Shown here piece by piece: positions 56,185 through 64,000 of a stretch of 64,000 nucleotides of DNA. The notes under the pieces are model-generated. The model did no database searches. It saw only the letters and a program-made list of their open reading frames with translations, and was not told where the DNA came from. Source of the DNA: Leuconostoc gelidum subsp. gelidum KCTC 3527 (GTDB taxonomy: Bacteria; Bacillota; Bacilli; Lactobacillales; Lactobacillaceae). Location: NCBI RefSeq assembly GCF_000166715.1, contig NZ_AEMI01000020.1:1-64000 (forward strand), read 5' to 3'. Position 1 is the stretch's first letter; the number at the start of each line of letters is the position of its first letter. Made by a program: the position numbers and the translations under genes.

Positions 56185-57093
56185 TCATCTTTTTTTCCAA
56201 TAGTAATAAATAATAATTGCTGGTAATTTCAAAAGTCTTTCAGTAAGTGTATCATGTCCAAACTCAGTTTTAATTTCATTACCGGTCAAAGTATGTATAA
56301 ATTTTTGATTAGACAACTTATAGACATTGAAAGCTAGTGCGTTTTTAATCTTATACTTTAGTGATATAACTTTAACATTTTCAAGTAGTCTATAATATTT
56401 CATTAGTCCCACCGGAGATTGAAGTCTCATTAGTCTCCCGCGTTTGCTCAATCCGTCATCTTGATAGCCCCCAACTACAATTGTATATGATATATTTACT
56501 GTACTATACAGTAGAGCCACATTTGTCCAAAGCCAACCTTCTGGAAAAAATTTTTCCTTATTTTTATATACCGGAAAAGGAAATTTTTTAAAAACAGATG
56601 CCCTGATGGTTTCAGCAAAGTCACCCGCAATAGCTTTTTTTATTCTGTAATCTAAGTCAGATCCAGAATAAATTTTTTTAGGAAACTCACCAAGTTTAAC
56701 TCCGGATTGATTTACTCGCTCAAATACAACTGTTGCATACTCTTTATTCTTATACACGGAATCCCAGTAATGCCTAATAGCGGCTACAGCATCAGGAACC
56801 AAAATATCATCACTATCTACAATAGTAATGACGTCTCCAGTTATGTAACTATGCGCATAATTCAGAGCTGTATGTTTACCACCATTTTCTTTTCTAAAAT
56901 AGTTAATTCTAAAGGCATTTTGTTTTGTTGAAATTTTTTTAATTACTTCAAAAGTATTGTCTGTACTCCCATCATCAATAATAAGCCACTGAAAATCTTG
57001 GTCTGACTGTTTTCCTAAACTATCATATAATTTTTGTAAAAGCTCAACACGATTATATGTTGTTGTGAGTACTGTAATATTTATTTTCAACAC
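56185..57093 (-). CDS. Glycosyltransferase family 2
   Basis: A 302-residue GT-A protein: NITVLTTTYNRVELLQKLYDSL, LIIDDGSTDNTFEVI, ENGGKHTALNYA and TIVDSDDILVPDAV (metal site). The C-terminal region resembles the group that transfers amino sugars or glucose, but no specificity can be assigned. It starts with GTG at 57093 behind AGAGAGG and overlaps the upstream GT4 gene by 41 nt. Confidence 0.88.
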   Translation of the reverse strand: MLKINITVLTTTYNRVELLQKLYDSLGKQSDQDFQWLIIDDGSTDNTFEVIKKISTKQNAFRINYFRKENGGKHTALNYAHSYITGDVITIVDSDDILVPDAVAAIRHYWDSVYKNKEYATVVFERVNQSGVKLGEFPKKIYSGSDLDYRIKKAIAGDFAETIRASVFKKFPFPVYKNKEKFFPEGWLWTNVALLYSTVNISYTIVVGGYQDDGLSKRGRLMRLQSPVGLMKYYRLLENVKVISLKYKIKNALAFNVYKLSNQKFIHTLTGNEIKTEFGHDTLTERLLKLPAIIIYYYWKKR

Positions 57094-58171
57094 CGTATAC
57101 CTCTCTTAAAATAGATTGGAAATGAGAAATACTATTTTTCGTTTTTACGTTTTCTTTTGCCATACATGATTTTTTAGCTAAATAGGTTTCGTTACTTAAC
57201 AGTTGAATAATTTCAGCAGACATTTCTTTAATTGAATTTGATAACATACCAACATCCTCATTTACCAAGTCTACAACACCACCAACTGGTGTTGCAACGA
57301 CAGGATTTCCTAGTAGCTGTTCTTCAAGAATGCTAAGACCAAACCCTTCCCATTTTGAAGTAGACACACCTATCTTGGAAGATTTAATATAAGGGTATGG
57401 GTTAGAAGTAAATCCAATTAACTCAATGTTATCAGTTAACTCATTATTCCATATAAATTTCTCAGTCTTTTCTCTTAAAGGACCATCCCCAAGTATATTA
57501 GCCTTAACATTAGGAAAAACTTTAGTAATTAATTTAACTATCTCTAAAAACATGATAGGATTTTTTTGCTCAACTAATCTTCCAACATAAATCAAATCAG
57601 ATCTTGGAGCAACAAACATATCAGCCTTTCTTAAAATAATAGAATCATTGACTATGTTCTTTAAAATTAAGACATCTATATTCTTTTTAATGTACTGACT
57701 AAATATATATTCATCAATAATTGACTCGGAAACTACTATAATTTTATTATATTTAGGAATACTCCATCTATATAATAATGGTAACAGTCCGAATCTCCGC
57801 ATTCGAGGATCATTATTATGAAGATGTGAAATCACAAATCCACCATAACTGTGTATGTAACTTGCATTTCTGGCAATCATGATACTTGCTCTAAAATCAT
57901 GAGCATGTACTATAGTTGGTTGATTATTCTTAATTACATTATAAACTGTCTTAGATGTTAATTTTTTAATTACAATATGACGAATATTAAATTCTTTTAA
58001 AATTTTGTCAATCGCTCCTGAAGGAGAAACATACACATGCTCACAATCATTTATTAACGTAGCTATATTAATTACAACATTCTCAGCACCAGAATAATTT
58101 CCAGTGTTCAAAAAATGAAACACAACCTTTTTTGACTTATTTAATCTTACTATTTTATCTTGCTTATTCAT
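57053..58171 (-). CDS. Glycosyltransferase family 4
   Basis: The 372-residue GT-B protein has an N-terminal FHFLNTGNYSGAENVVIN acceptor domain, IVHAHDFRAS, and the donor domain LIYVGRLVEQKNP, ILGDGPLREKTE and the EX7E motif EGFGLSILEEQ. It adds a sugar in the EPS repeat. It overlaps the next gene by 41 nt and the previous by 8 nt, so translation is coupled. Confidence 0.9.
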   Translation of the reverse strand: MNKQDKIVRLNKSKKVVFHFLNTGNYSGAENVVINIATLINDCEHVYVSPSGAIDKILKEFNIRHIVIKKLTSKTVYNVIKNNQPTIVHAHDFRASIMIARNASYIHSYGGFVISHLHNNDPRMRRFGLLPLLYRWSIPKYNKIIVVSESIIDEYIFSQYIKKNIDVLILKNIVNDSIILRKADMFVAPRSDLIYVGRLVEQKNPIMFLEIVKLITKVFPNVKANILGDGPLREKTEKFIWNNELTDNIELIGFTSNPYPYIKSSKIGVSTSKWEGFGLSILEEQLLGNPVVATPVGGVVDLVNEDVGMLSNSIKEMSAEIIQLLSNETYLAKKSCMAKENVKTKNSISHFQSILREVYGVENKYYSTHNNI

Positions 58172-59315
58172 AAATTTTCTTCATTTCATAATCAACTTTT
58201 CTTTTGTCAAAATTAATCAGCTCGTCATTATCTATTGTATTTTTTTTATAATTGTATTTCGATTTTTCAAATATAATAGCAGCAAGAATATTTGGGTCGC
58301 TCGGTGGGAAAGTTTTACCTATTGACTTATTTAATATATAGTCCCGTATACCACGTATATTACTTCCAATAATGTATAGTCCAGCAACAACTGCTTCTAA
58401 ACCAGCAACACCAAGGCCTTCTTGAAACGATGGAAATATAGATATATCACTAGCATAATTAATATCATGTACATCCGAGCGGTAACCTAATAATTTAAAA
58501 TGTTCACCAAAATCAAAACTTTCAGCAAGTTCGTTAAGCATTGCACCATTCGCACCGGTTCCGGCAATAATGTAATAAATATTTTGTCTTTGTTCTGGCG
58601 TCATTTCTTTTAAAGCTTGCAACACAACTCTATGATTTTTACGATCACTTAACTCACCAACTGATGATATCAAAAAAGCGTCTTCTGGAATATTTAATTC
58701 TTGACGTACTCTTTTTCGTGCTTCCTGCTTTTCTTCATCAGTTACACGCCATGCTTTTTCTACATCAACGCCTATGCCATTAATTTTAACAATATGTTTG
58801 GCATGCATATGTTTCTTAGCAAGAGTATAATCTTCATCATTAATAGTGATCAGCGTATCTGTTATGAAGGAAAACAACCATTCCAGCGGATAGAAAACGA
58901 GCCAACCACTCTTAGGTCCACCTTTAAAGAAGTGAAAGCCATGTGCTGTATAAATTGTTGGCACCTTAAATTGTTTTGCAACAAGGCGACCTAAAATGCT
59001 ACCTAACGGTGAATGTACATGAGTGAAAGTGAAGTCATATTGTTGAAACAATCGACGCAGTTGCTTAATCGAACGTAAGTTTCCCTTTAAAGAACCCATA
59101 CGCCTTTCAAAGTCAATCTGATGCGCAATAACATCATGATTAATCATCCACTGTTTAAATCGTTCATCCTCTTCTGATGACATAGATCCAAAGTCTACCA
59201 TATTTGTAGCAACATGAACTTCATAACCTAAACCTTGCAAAATTCCAATATTGCGATGATTAAATTGTTGAATCATATTAGCCTTTGCTGCTAACATTAA
59301 TACTTTCTTAGTCAT
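58164..59315 (-). CDS. Glycosyltransferase family 4 (EpsD-like)
   Basis: The 383-residue protein has KKVLMLAAKANMIQQFN at the start, the VHSPLGSILGRL and YTAHGFHFFKGGPKSGW motif typical of EPS second-step transferases in lactic acid bacteria, then ISSVGELSDRKNH and FPSFQEGLGVAGLEAV. It probably adds the second sugar after the priming transferase, with which it overlaps by 8 nt. Specificity is not readable. Confidence 0.9.
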   Translation of the reverse strand: MTKKVLMLAAKANMIQQFNHRNIGILQGLGYEVHVATNMVDFGSMSSEEDERFKQWMINHDVIAHQIDFERRMGSLKGNLRSIKQLRRLFQQYDFTFTHVHSPLGSILGRLVAKQFKVPTIYTAHGFHFFKGGPKSGWLVFYPLEWLFSFITDTLITINDEDYTLAKKHMHAKHIVKINGIGVDVEKAWRVTDEEKQEARKRVRQELNIPEDAFLISSVGELSDRKNHRVVLQALKEMTPEQRQNIYYIIAGTGANGAMLNELAESFDFGEHFKLLGYRSDVHDINYASDISIFPSFQEGLGVAGLEAVVAGLYIIGSNIRGIRDYILNKSIGKTFPPSDPNILAAIIFEKSKYNYKKNTIDNDELINFDKRKVDYEMKKIYE

Positions 59316-59931
59316 GCTTCACCACGTCTTTACCTGCATCATCAATATCTGTTTCCTTGAATATACCATCACGCTTCATAACAGATACAAACGTTTCAAC
59401 AGTTAACAACATGTCTACTCTAAAACTTAGATGTGCTGCATACTTAGCATCATAAGCAGCCTTATCTTCATCAGAAAGATTATTACGACCGTTGACTTGT
59501 GCTAATCCTGAAATGCCAGGTAAGACTTGATCAGCACCATTATGTTTACGTAGAAATAAAACTTTTGAATCTGTTTTAGCTAAAGGACGTGGTCCAATAA
59601 AACTCATATCACCTTTAATAATGTTCATTAATTGTGGCAATTCATCTATCGAAGTTTTTCGAATGATCATACCAAAAGGTGTGACATAACTGGTAATATC
59701 ATCGAAATCTGAGTTTGCTTTTACCGGTGCCTCATCTGTCATCGACCGAAATTTATATAGCAAAAAAGGTTTAGAATTCATACCGTATCGTTCTTGTCTA
59801 AATAAGGCGGGTCCCTTTGAAGTAAACTTTATAATTAGCCCGATAACAATTAGTGGGATAAATAAAATAATAGCCATTGGAACAGCAAGTAATAAATCAA
59901 GTACTCTTTTAACAACTTTTTTATACAACAT
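59308..59931 (-). CDS. EPS priming sugar transferase
   Basis: A 207-residue undecaprenyl-phosphate sugar phosphotransferase with one N-terminal membrane helix (about 10-35), RQERYGMNSKPFLLYKFRSM, RKTSIDELPQLMNIIKGDMS, FIGPRPL and GISGLAQVNGRN. It starts repeat-unit assembly on the inner membrane face. The ATG at 59931 follows CAGGAG; the frame open to 59952 is rejected. It belongs to a different subgroup from the transferase at 1389-2024 (PLAKT here, PIVAEE there). Confidence 0.93.
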   Translation of the reverse strand: MLYKKVVKRVLDLLLAVPMAIILFIPLIVIGLIIKFTSKGPALFRQERYGMNSKPFLLYKFRSMTDEAPVKANSDFDDITSYVTPFGMIIRKTSIDELPQLMNIIKGDMSFIGPRPLAKTDSKVLFLRKHNGADQVLPGISGLAQVNGRNNLSDEDKAAYDAKYAAHLSFRVDMLLTVETFVSVMKRDGIFKETDIDDAGKDVVKHD

Positions 59932-59969
59932 TGCGGCTCTCCTGTATCTCATCTCTCATAGATAACTAA

Positions 59970-60734
59970 TTATTTAGCTGTAGTATCCCCGTATCCATAG
60001 CCATATCCATAACCGTATCCAGCACTCCCCTTCTTTTTACGGTTCATATCATTATAAATAAATCCAAGTACTGGTGATCCAGCAATTTTTAGAATGTCAT
60101 TGGTCCGTTGTAATGCCCCCTTAGTCGTCTTATCTGCGCTGACCACAATAGCAACACCATCCATTTTACTCATCAATACTTGCGCATCTGTTACCATCAA
60201 AAATGGCGGTACATCGAATATGACCAAATCATAATGTGCTCTTAATTCACTAATAAGCGTCGTCATACGTCCTGAACCTAATAGTTCAGCTGGGTTAGGT
60301 GGTACAGGACCCGAAGTAACGACATCCAACTTATCCATACTTGTTTTATGGATAATCGCTTGGATGTCACTGTTAGCATCTGCCAGATAATTGGTTAGGC
60401 CATGGTTATCAGTAATGCCAAAAGTTACCGCAACTGTTGGTCGACGTAAATCAGCATCTACTAGTAAAACTTTTTTACCTTGTTGCGCGCAAGCGACAGC
60501 GAGATTAGCTGTAATAGTTGACTTACCCTCTGATGGCAGTGCGGATGAAATAAGTAGTGTCTTGACATCCCCCTTGGCAACAGATGCAAATTCAATGTTT
60601 GTTCGCAATGTTCGAAACTGTTCTGAAACTGGATTTTTAGGCTCTGCTGCAGTAATTAAGCGTGCACCCTTAGTCATTGTTTCAGTTGATAATTTATCGC
60701 GTCCAATTTGTGATCGTTTTTTAAAAAAAGCCAT
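59970..60734 (-). CDS. Tyrosine-protein kinase CpsD/Wze
   Basis: The cytosolic BY-kinase of the EPS system. The 254-residue protein has Walker A ISSALPSEGKSTITANLA, Walker A' LLVDADLRRPTVA and Walker B LVIFDVPPF. The C-terminus is a run of alternating YG, five Tyr in all, which is the autophosphorylation cluster. It works with the separate Wzd membrane activator immediately upstream (18 nt). Confidence 0.95.
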   Translation of the reverse strand: MAFFKKRSQIGRDKLSTETMTKGARLITAAEPKNPVSEQFRTLRTNIEFASVAKGDVKTLLISSALPSEGKSTITANLAVACAQQGKKVLLVDADLRRPTVAVTFGITDNHGLTNYLADANSDIQAIIHKTSMDKLDVVTSGPVPPNPAELLGSGRMTTLISELRAHYDLVIFDVPPFLMVTDAQVLMSKMDGVAIVVSADKTTKGALQRTNDILKIAGSPVLGFIYNDMNRKKKGSAGYGYGYGYGYGDTTAK

Positions 60735-60752
60735 AACTATGTGTCTCCTCTA

Positions 60753-61640
60753 TCACTCTCTATTTAAGCGACTCACACGTGAGCGTGAGTGATTACCAGT
60801 AGAACGATTCTCTGCCTGCATATATGCCACATCAAAATGCTTCATAGCCTTAATATGGCCAATGACACCTAAGTTAGTCATGCCAAACAGTTCTGTCACC
60901 TCATCTGGTGACTTAACTGTTGTATCTGACAACTCACGAACTAATACAATCAAAAATGTCAGACCAACCAAAATCACAAGACCGGCTAAAGTAAACAGTT
61001 TTTTATTTGGACCAACTGGACTATCAGGTGTTTTCGCTGAATCAATAATAGAGACATTATTGATTTTCATAAAATGACCAATCTTATCTCTAAATGAGTC
61101 AGCAACAGTATTAGCCACCAATGCGGCTTGCTTGGGATCGTTTGACTTCACATTGATAGCAAATACTTGTGAATTCTGTTGATTACTAATAGAAACCATC
61201 TTTTTCAGGTCATCAACTGTGAGATTATATTTCTTTTGCGATGATGCGCGTGTCACCTCTTTTTGTTCTGGTGTGACAAGTCGACGTGTGCCATCCGCAA
61301 GTGTGTCAAACACTGCCGGTTGATATTTTTGCACAACAATGCGATCTGGTTTCTTTAGGGTATTTGATACATCCCCCAAAACATTGCTTGAGGTAACCAA
61401 GTTTTTATAGGTATTGATAATTTGCACATCAGCTTGCTGATCAGATAAATTCGCTGTTGTCTGTGCATTATCTGTTGTCCGGTTGACTAACATGCTAGTT
61501 GAAGCGCTATAAGTAGGTGCTATCACGAATTTAGCGATACCAAACCCTATAGCACCACCAATAATCGCCATTAAAACGAGCAGGAAGAAATGCTTACGGA
61601 TAATATCCCATAATTGGCGTAGTTCAAGTACATTATTCAT
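60753..61640 (-). CDS. Chain-length regulator / kinase activator Wzd (CpsC)
   Basis: The 295-residue protein has two membrane helices (about 20-38 and 195-213) flanking an external domain, with ELRQLWDIIRKHFFLLVLMAIIGGAIG at the N-terminus and PVGPNKKLFTLAGLVILVGL near the second helix, typical of Wzz-like CpsC. It controls EPS chain length and activates the kinase encoded next. The C-terminal tail (SRSRVSRLN) is basic. It follows the PHP phosphatase gene after 30 nt. Confidence 0.94.
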   Translation of the reverse strand: MNNVLELRQLWDIIRKHFFLLVLMAIIGGAIGFGIAKFVIAPTYSASTSMLVNRTTDNAQTTANLSDQQADVQIINTYKNLVTSSNVLGDVSNTLKKPDRIVVQKYQPAVFDTLADGTRRLVTPEQKEVTRASSQKKYNLTVDDLKKMVSISNQQNSQVFAINVKSNDPKQAALVANTVADSFRDKIGHFMKINNVSIIDSAKTPDSPVGPNKKLFTLAGLVILVGLTFLIVLVRELSDTTVKSPDEVTELFGMTNLGVIGHIKAMKHFDVAYMQAENRSTGNHSRSRVSRLNRE

Positions 61641-61670
61641 TATTTAATTAATCCTTTATTATTATATATT

Positions 61671-62438
61671 CTAGAAACCATTAAAAAAGCGACGTTTAAC
61701 AATTGGTTCAGGCACTAATTTTTCTACATTATTACCATCCAAAATTGCCTCAGCATTTTTTTCAAATAATTGTTGATATTCCCGTCCTAGATGACTTCTC
61801 AATTTATCAAGTGCTTGACGCATTTCATAATCACGATTCGGCAAATCATGCGCATCAGAGACAAAAACATGTGCCAAATTATGTTCTATGATTGATTCAC
61901 CAAATTTTTGCACTTTTTTACCAAAACTGCCCACATAAGAACTAGCAGTCACCTGAGCAATAGCACCTTTTTCAATCAAACTATACAGTATATTTGGGTC
62001 AGACATGATTTTTGTATTGCGTTCTGGATGGGCAATTTGAATACTAATGCCCCGTTGCATAATCTTAAAGATCATATCTTCACTGTATGTTGGGACATCA
62101 TCATCAGGGAATTCCAATAACAAATAGCGATTACTGTCATCAGCAAACAAAATATCATCATTATCTAAGGCTTCAAGCAATCCACCGTTAATACGTACTT
62201 CTTGTGACGGGAAAACTTGTAACGGTATATTTTCTTTATCTAGCTGGTCTTGAAATTGACTCGTCAACTGGATAACATCTGCCTTATGGTTGATATAGTG
62301 ACCGTTCATATGATGTGGTGTCATAAGTGCTGCTTCGATACCATTTTCAACAGCTTCATTTGCCATACGCAATGATGCACGTAACGACTTCGAACCATCA
62401 TCAATATTAGGTAAAAGATGACTGTGTAAATCGATCAT
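61671..62438 (-). CDS. PHP-type tyrosine-protein phosphatase (CpsB/Wzh)
   Basis: Manganese-dependent phosphatase that reverses Wze phosphorylation. The 255-residue protein has MIDLHSHLLPNIDDGSK (metal ligands), ALMTPHHMNGHY, QEVRINGG, IAHPERN and FVSDAHDLPNRDY. It is the first gene of the EPS operon, with an SD GAGGAG. Upstream lie a TATACT box and a perfect TGTAAT-N5-TGTAAT repeat. Confidence 0.95.
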   Translation of the reverse strand: MIDLHSHLLPNIDDGSKSLRASLRMANEAVENGIEAALMTPHHMNGHYINHKADVIQLTSQFQDQLDKENIPLQVFPSQEVRINGGLLEALDNDDILFADDSNRYLLLEFPDDDVPTYSEDMIFKIMQRGISIQIAHPERNTKIMSDPNILYSLIEKGAIAQVTASSYVGSFGKKVQKFGESIIEHNLAHVFVSDAHDLPNRDYEMRQALDKLRSHLGREYQQLFEKNAEAILDGNNVEKLVPEPIVKRRFFNGF

Positions 62439-62656
62439 ATTTTCTCCTCACTAATACTGCTGTGTTTAATCTTAATTTAATCCGTACTTGTTAAGTATAC
62501 AGATCAATATTCAACAATACTATTACAAAAATATTACAAAGAAATTATTCGTTATAAATCTTGAATTATGTAGGTCTTAATATCAGTTCTAAATTAACAG
62601 ACCTGACTTATATCATTTAGTATTATTGACTGAGAAATACGCTAACTTCCTGCTTA
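62439..62656 (-). other. EPS operon promoter region
   Basis: 218 AT-rich nt upstream of the phosphatase gene. It holds the TATACT box (62499-62494) and the WalR-type repeat. No gene is seen. Confidence 0.5.
62522..62538 (-). promoter_or_regulatory. WalR (YycF)-type direct repeat before the EPS operon
   Basis: TGTAAT (62538-62533), ATTTT, TGTAAT (62527-62522) fits the published WalR consensus TGTWAH-N5-TGTWAH exactly. It ends 22 nt upstream of TATACT, so a bound factor would sit next to the -35 region. Confidence 0.55.
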
Positions 62657-62776
62657 CTACCACCAATTGCATAAACTATTTCCCTCTGCTGATTTTGTTG
62701 TTGGCATACGTAGCAAACTCAGCTCTTCGCCGATTTTATTTTTCAAAATAATTGTATCTAATGCATTGGCCATCAT
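62657..62776 (-). CDS. Short ORF (39 aa) of unknown nature, possibly a remnant
   Basis: The frame begins with two ATGs (62776, 62773) behind GGAGAAA and reads MMANALDTIILKNKIGEELS, then LLRMPTTKSAEGNSLCNWW and a double stop. I do not recognise it. The good SD argues for expression; the short length and tail suggest the 5' end of a lost gene. Confidence 0.35.
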   Translation of the reverse strand: MMANALDTIILKNKIGEELSLLRMPTTKSAEGNSLCNWW

Positions 62777-62860
62777 TTTCTCCACATATTACCTATTTAG
62801 ATTTCTTCTTTAATTATGACACGAAAAACTGATCATTCCTATTTTAACGATGCTTTTATT

Positions 62861-63907
62861 CTAGCTCTGTACTGACTCAGTATTTTTATCAATTATTTTA
62901 TTCAAATTTTGTAAAGCATCATAATTCATACCCGCTTTAATCCCTATCACTAGCCATTGACTTTGTTGACAAACATGCCAAATATCATTTTCTTCCAGAT
63001 ATTTATCAATTATTTCTCGCAACCCAACAATTAATTGCTCGCGTTTTTCGTCATTTTGCTGAATTTTAAGTATGGTTAGTACTGTACCATAAGAATGGAA
63101 TAATCTCCCAATATACATCGCCTTAAGTAATGACTGTTCATGTTGGTTCCAAACTGGTGACGCTTCAATGATAGTAAATATAGCCGACAAAATGTTTAAA
63201 TACTTCCAAGGCTCGTTATAAGCATATGTAGGACTTTTACCCAGATTGCCGAAATCATCGCGTTGGTTCCAAAAATAATAATCTTGATCTGCCAATATTG
63301 AAATTTTTCTAGCCACCGAGTAAGCTTTGATATTAAAAACTTGGTCTTCTTCTACTGGGATATAGTCACTATCATAGAAACGCACATCATAGGTATTTAA
63401 CATAGCTCGTCGGTACATTTTGTGCGGCGCGAGTGAATTTAAGATGTGGTCTGTTAACATACTGGCATCTTTAATATTTTTGCCTGTTTTAAATGGCACT
63501 TGTGTCCCGTTATAATGTGCTCCTTGCGCATATTTACCAATAATGACATCAGAATCATCCCCAGCAAAACTAACAAACCGCTCAAGCGTATTATCAGCAA
63601 GATGATCATCTTGGTCCATCAACATCACAAACGTGCCACTTGCTTGATCTATGCCATGATTTCTAGGTATACTCGGATAACCATAATTCTCTCCTTCTCT
63701 AATAATTTTTAGATTGTTAATTTTTCCATGATAAGCAAGAATCACATCCAAAGGTTTGGTACTTTTATCATCAACAATGATAACTTCAAAATCTGTTTGA
63801 GACATCGTTTGTCTAGCCAGCGAGTCCAACGCTTTTTTGATATAATTCCCAGCATTATAATGTGCAATGACTACTGATACTCTATAATTGTCTTGATTCT
63901 TATTCAT
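62861..63907 (-). CDS. Glycosyltransferase family 2
   Basis: The 348-residue protein has the GT-A start VSVVIAHYNAGNYIKKALDSL, IIVDDKSTKPLD and VMLMDQDDHLADN as the metal site, and a helical C-terminal region like teichoic-acid or EPS glycosyltransferases. The ATG at 63907 has TTGGAGA 7 nt upstream; two in-frame ATGs further up lack an SD and family sequence. It ends 422 nt before the phosphatase gene, so it is probably a separate unit next to the EPS operon. Confidence 0.85.
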   Translation of the reverse strand: MNKNQDNYRVSVVIAHYNAGNYIKKALDSLARQTMSQTDFEVIIVDDKSTKPLDVILAYHGKINNLKIIREGENYGYPSIPRNHGIDQASGTFVMLMDQDDHLADNTLERFVSFAGDDSDVIIGKYAQGAHYNGTQVPFKTGKNIKDASMLTDHILNSLAPHKMYRRAMLNTYDVRFYDSDYIPVEEDQVFNIKAYSVARKISILADQDYYFWNQRDDFGNLGKSPTYAYNEPWKYLNILSAIFTIIEASPVWNQHEQSLLKAMYIGRLFHSYGTVLTILKIQQNDEKREQLIVGLREIIDKYLEENDIWHVCQQSQWLVIGIKAGMNYDALQNLNKIIDKNTESVQS

Positions 63908-64000
63908 GCCAGTATCTCCAATTCGATTCATATCTACTTTGTTAATAACAGACGCAATCAATTGATTTACTTTGAATATCTAATCTAATTTTAATGTCCT

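Noticed and set aside
60000-60040. Short tandem repeat in DNA (TATCCATAACC-like)
   Set aside because: It is the coding sequence of the YG repeat at the C-terminus of the EPS tyrosine kinase, not an independent repeat element.

Overview
The window looks like chromosome of a low-GC Gram-positive lactic acid bacterium, most likely Leuconostoc or a close relative. The reasons are the RexA/RexB form of the AddAB nuclease, the yqgP-yqgQ-glcK and relQ-nadK-rluD gene orders, an L-box-controlled acetylase-pathway lysine operon, oleate hydratase, and a Wzy-type exopolysaccharide (EPS) locus. The genus is an inference. I saw no rRNA, tRNA, CRISPR array or intact insertion sequence. Most genes lie on the minus strand.

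Layout. 1-2.0 kb: edge of a surface-polysaccharide region (secreted protein fragment, DUF4422 glycosyltransferase, priming sugar transferase) abutting a methionine aminopeptidase gene. 3-5 kb: glcK, yqgQ, rhomboid. 5-14 kb: rexA, rexB, DUF402 phosphatase, a small coiled-coil protein, recX. 14.5-19.8 kb: lysA-dapD-deacetylase-dapA-dapB behind a complete lysine riboswitch with its own promoter and terminator. 19.8-24.5 kb: NAD/nucleoside salvage (Xre-like protein, nadV, an unknown 111-aa protein, dedA; then nucleoside deoxyribosyltransferase and a PnuC-like transporter on the plus strand). 24.5-30 kb: rpmF, cutC, rqcH, an M20 peptidase, and a 14-helix MFS pump with an attenuator-like leader. 30-34 kb: argGHF. 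34-45 kb: LCP protein, mgtE, rluD-nadK-relQ divergent from spxH-like, methyltransferase, apt, recJ, rnz, msrA. 45-51 kb: panE, a 42-aa membrane peptide, oleate hydratase, an ATPase remnant, a probable baeRF protein, a ThrE-type exporter. 51-64 kb: the EPS locus, read leftward from a PHP phosphatase, Wzd and Wze through a priming transferase, glycosyltransferases, Wzy and Wzx to a decayed dTDP-rhamnose cassette in which rfbA and rfbB are ruined and only rfbD is intact.

The most unusual signal is in the leaders of five unrelated genes (glcK, dedA, rluD, rnz, panE). A good Shine-Dalgarno (SD) sequence is separated from the only sensible start codon by a stable stem-loop, with no SD next to the start codon. 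In four of them the 5' arm begins with a similar GGAA-CGT block. This could be SD-hairpin-AUG initiation, in which the hairpin brings the SD and start codon together, or a family of leader-peptide or regulatory RNAs. Other leads are the structured leader of the PnuC-like gene, an attenuator before the MFS pump, a perfect WalR-type repeat before the EPS operon, probable leaderless genes, and an ornithine carbamoyltransferase lacking its active-site Cys.
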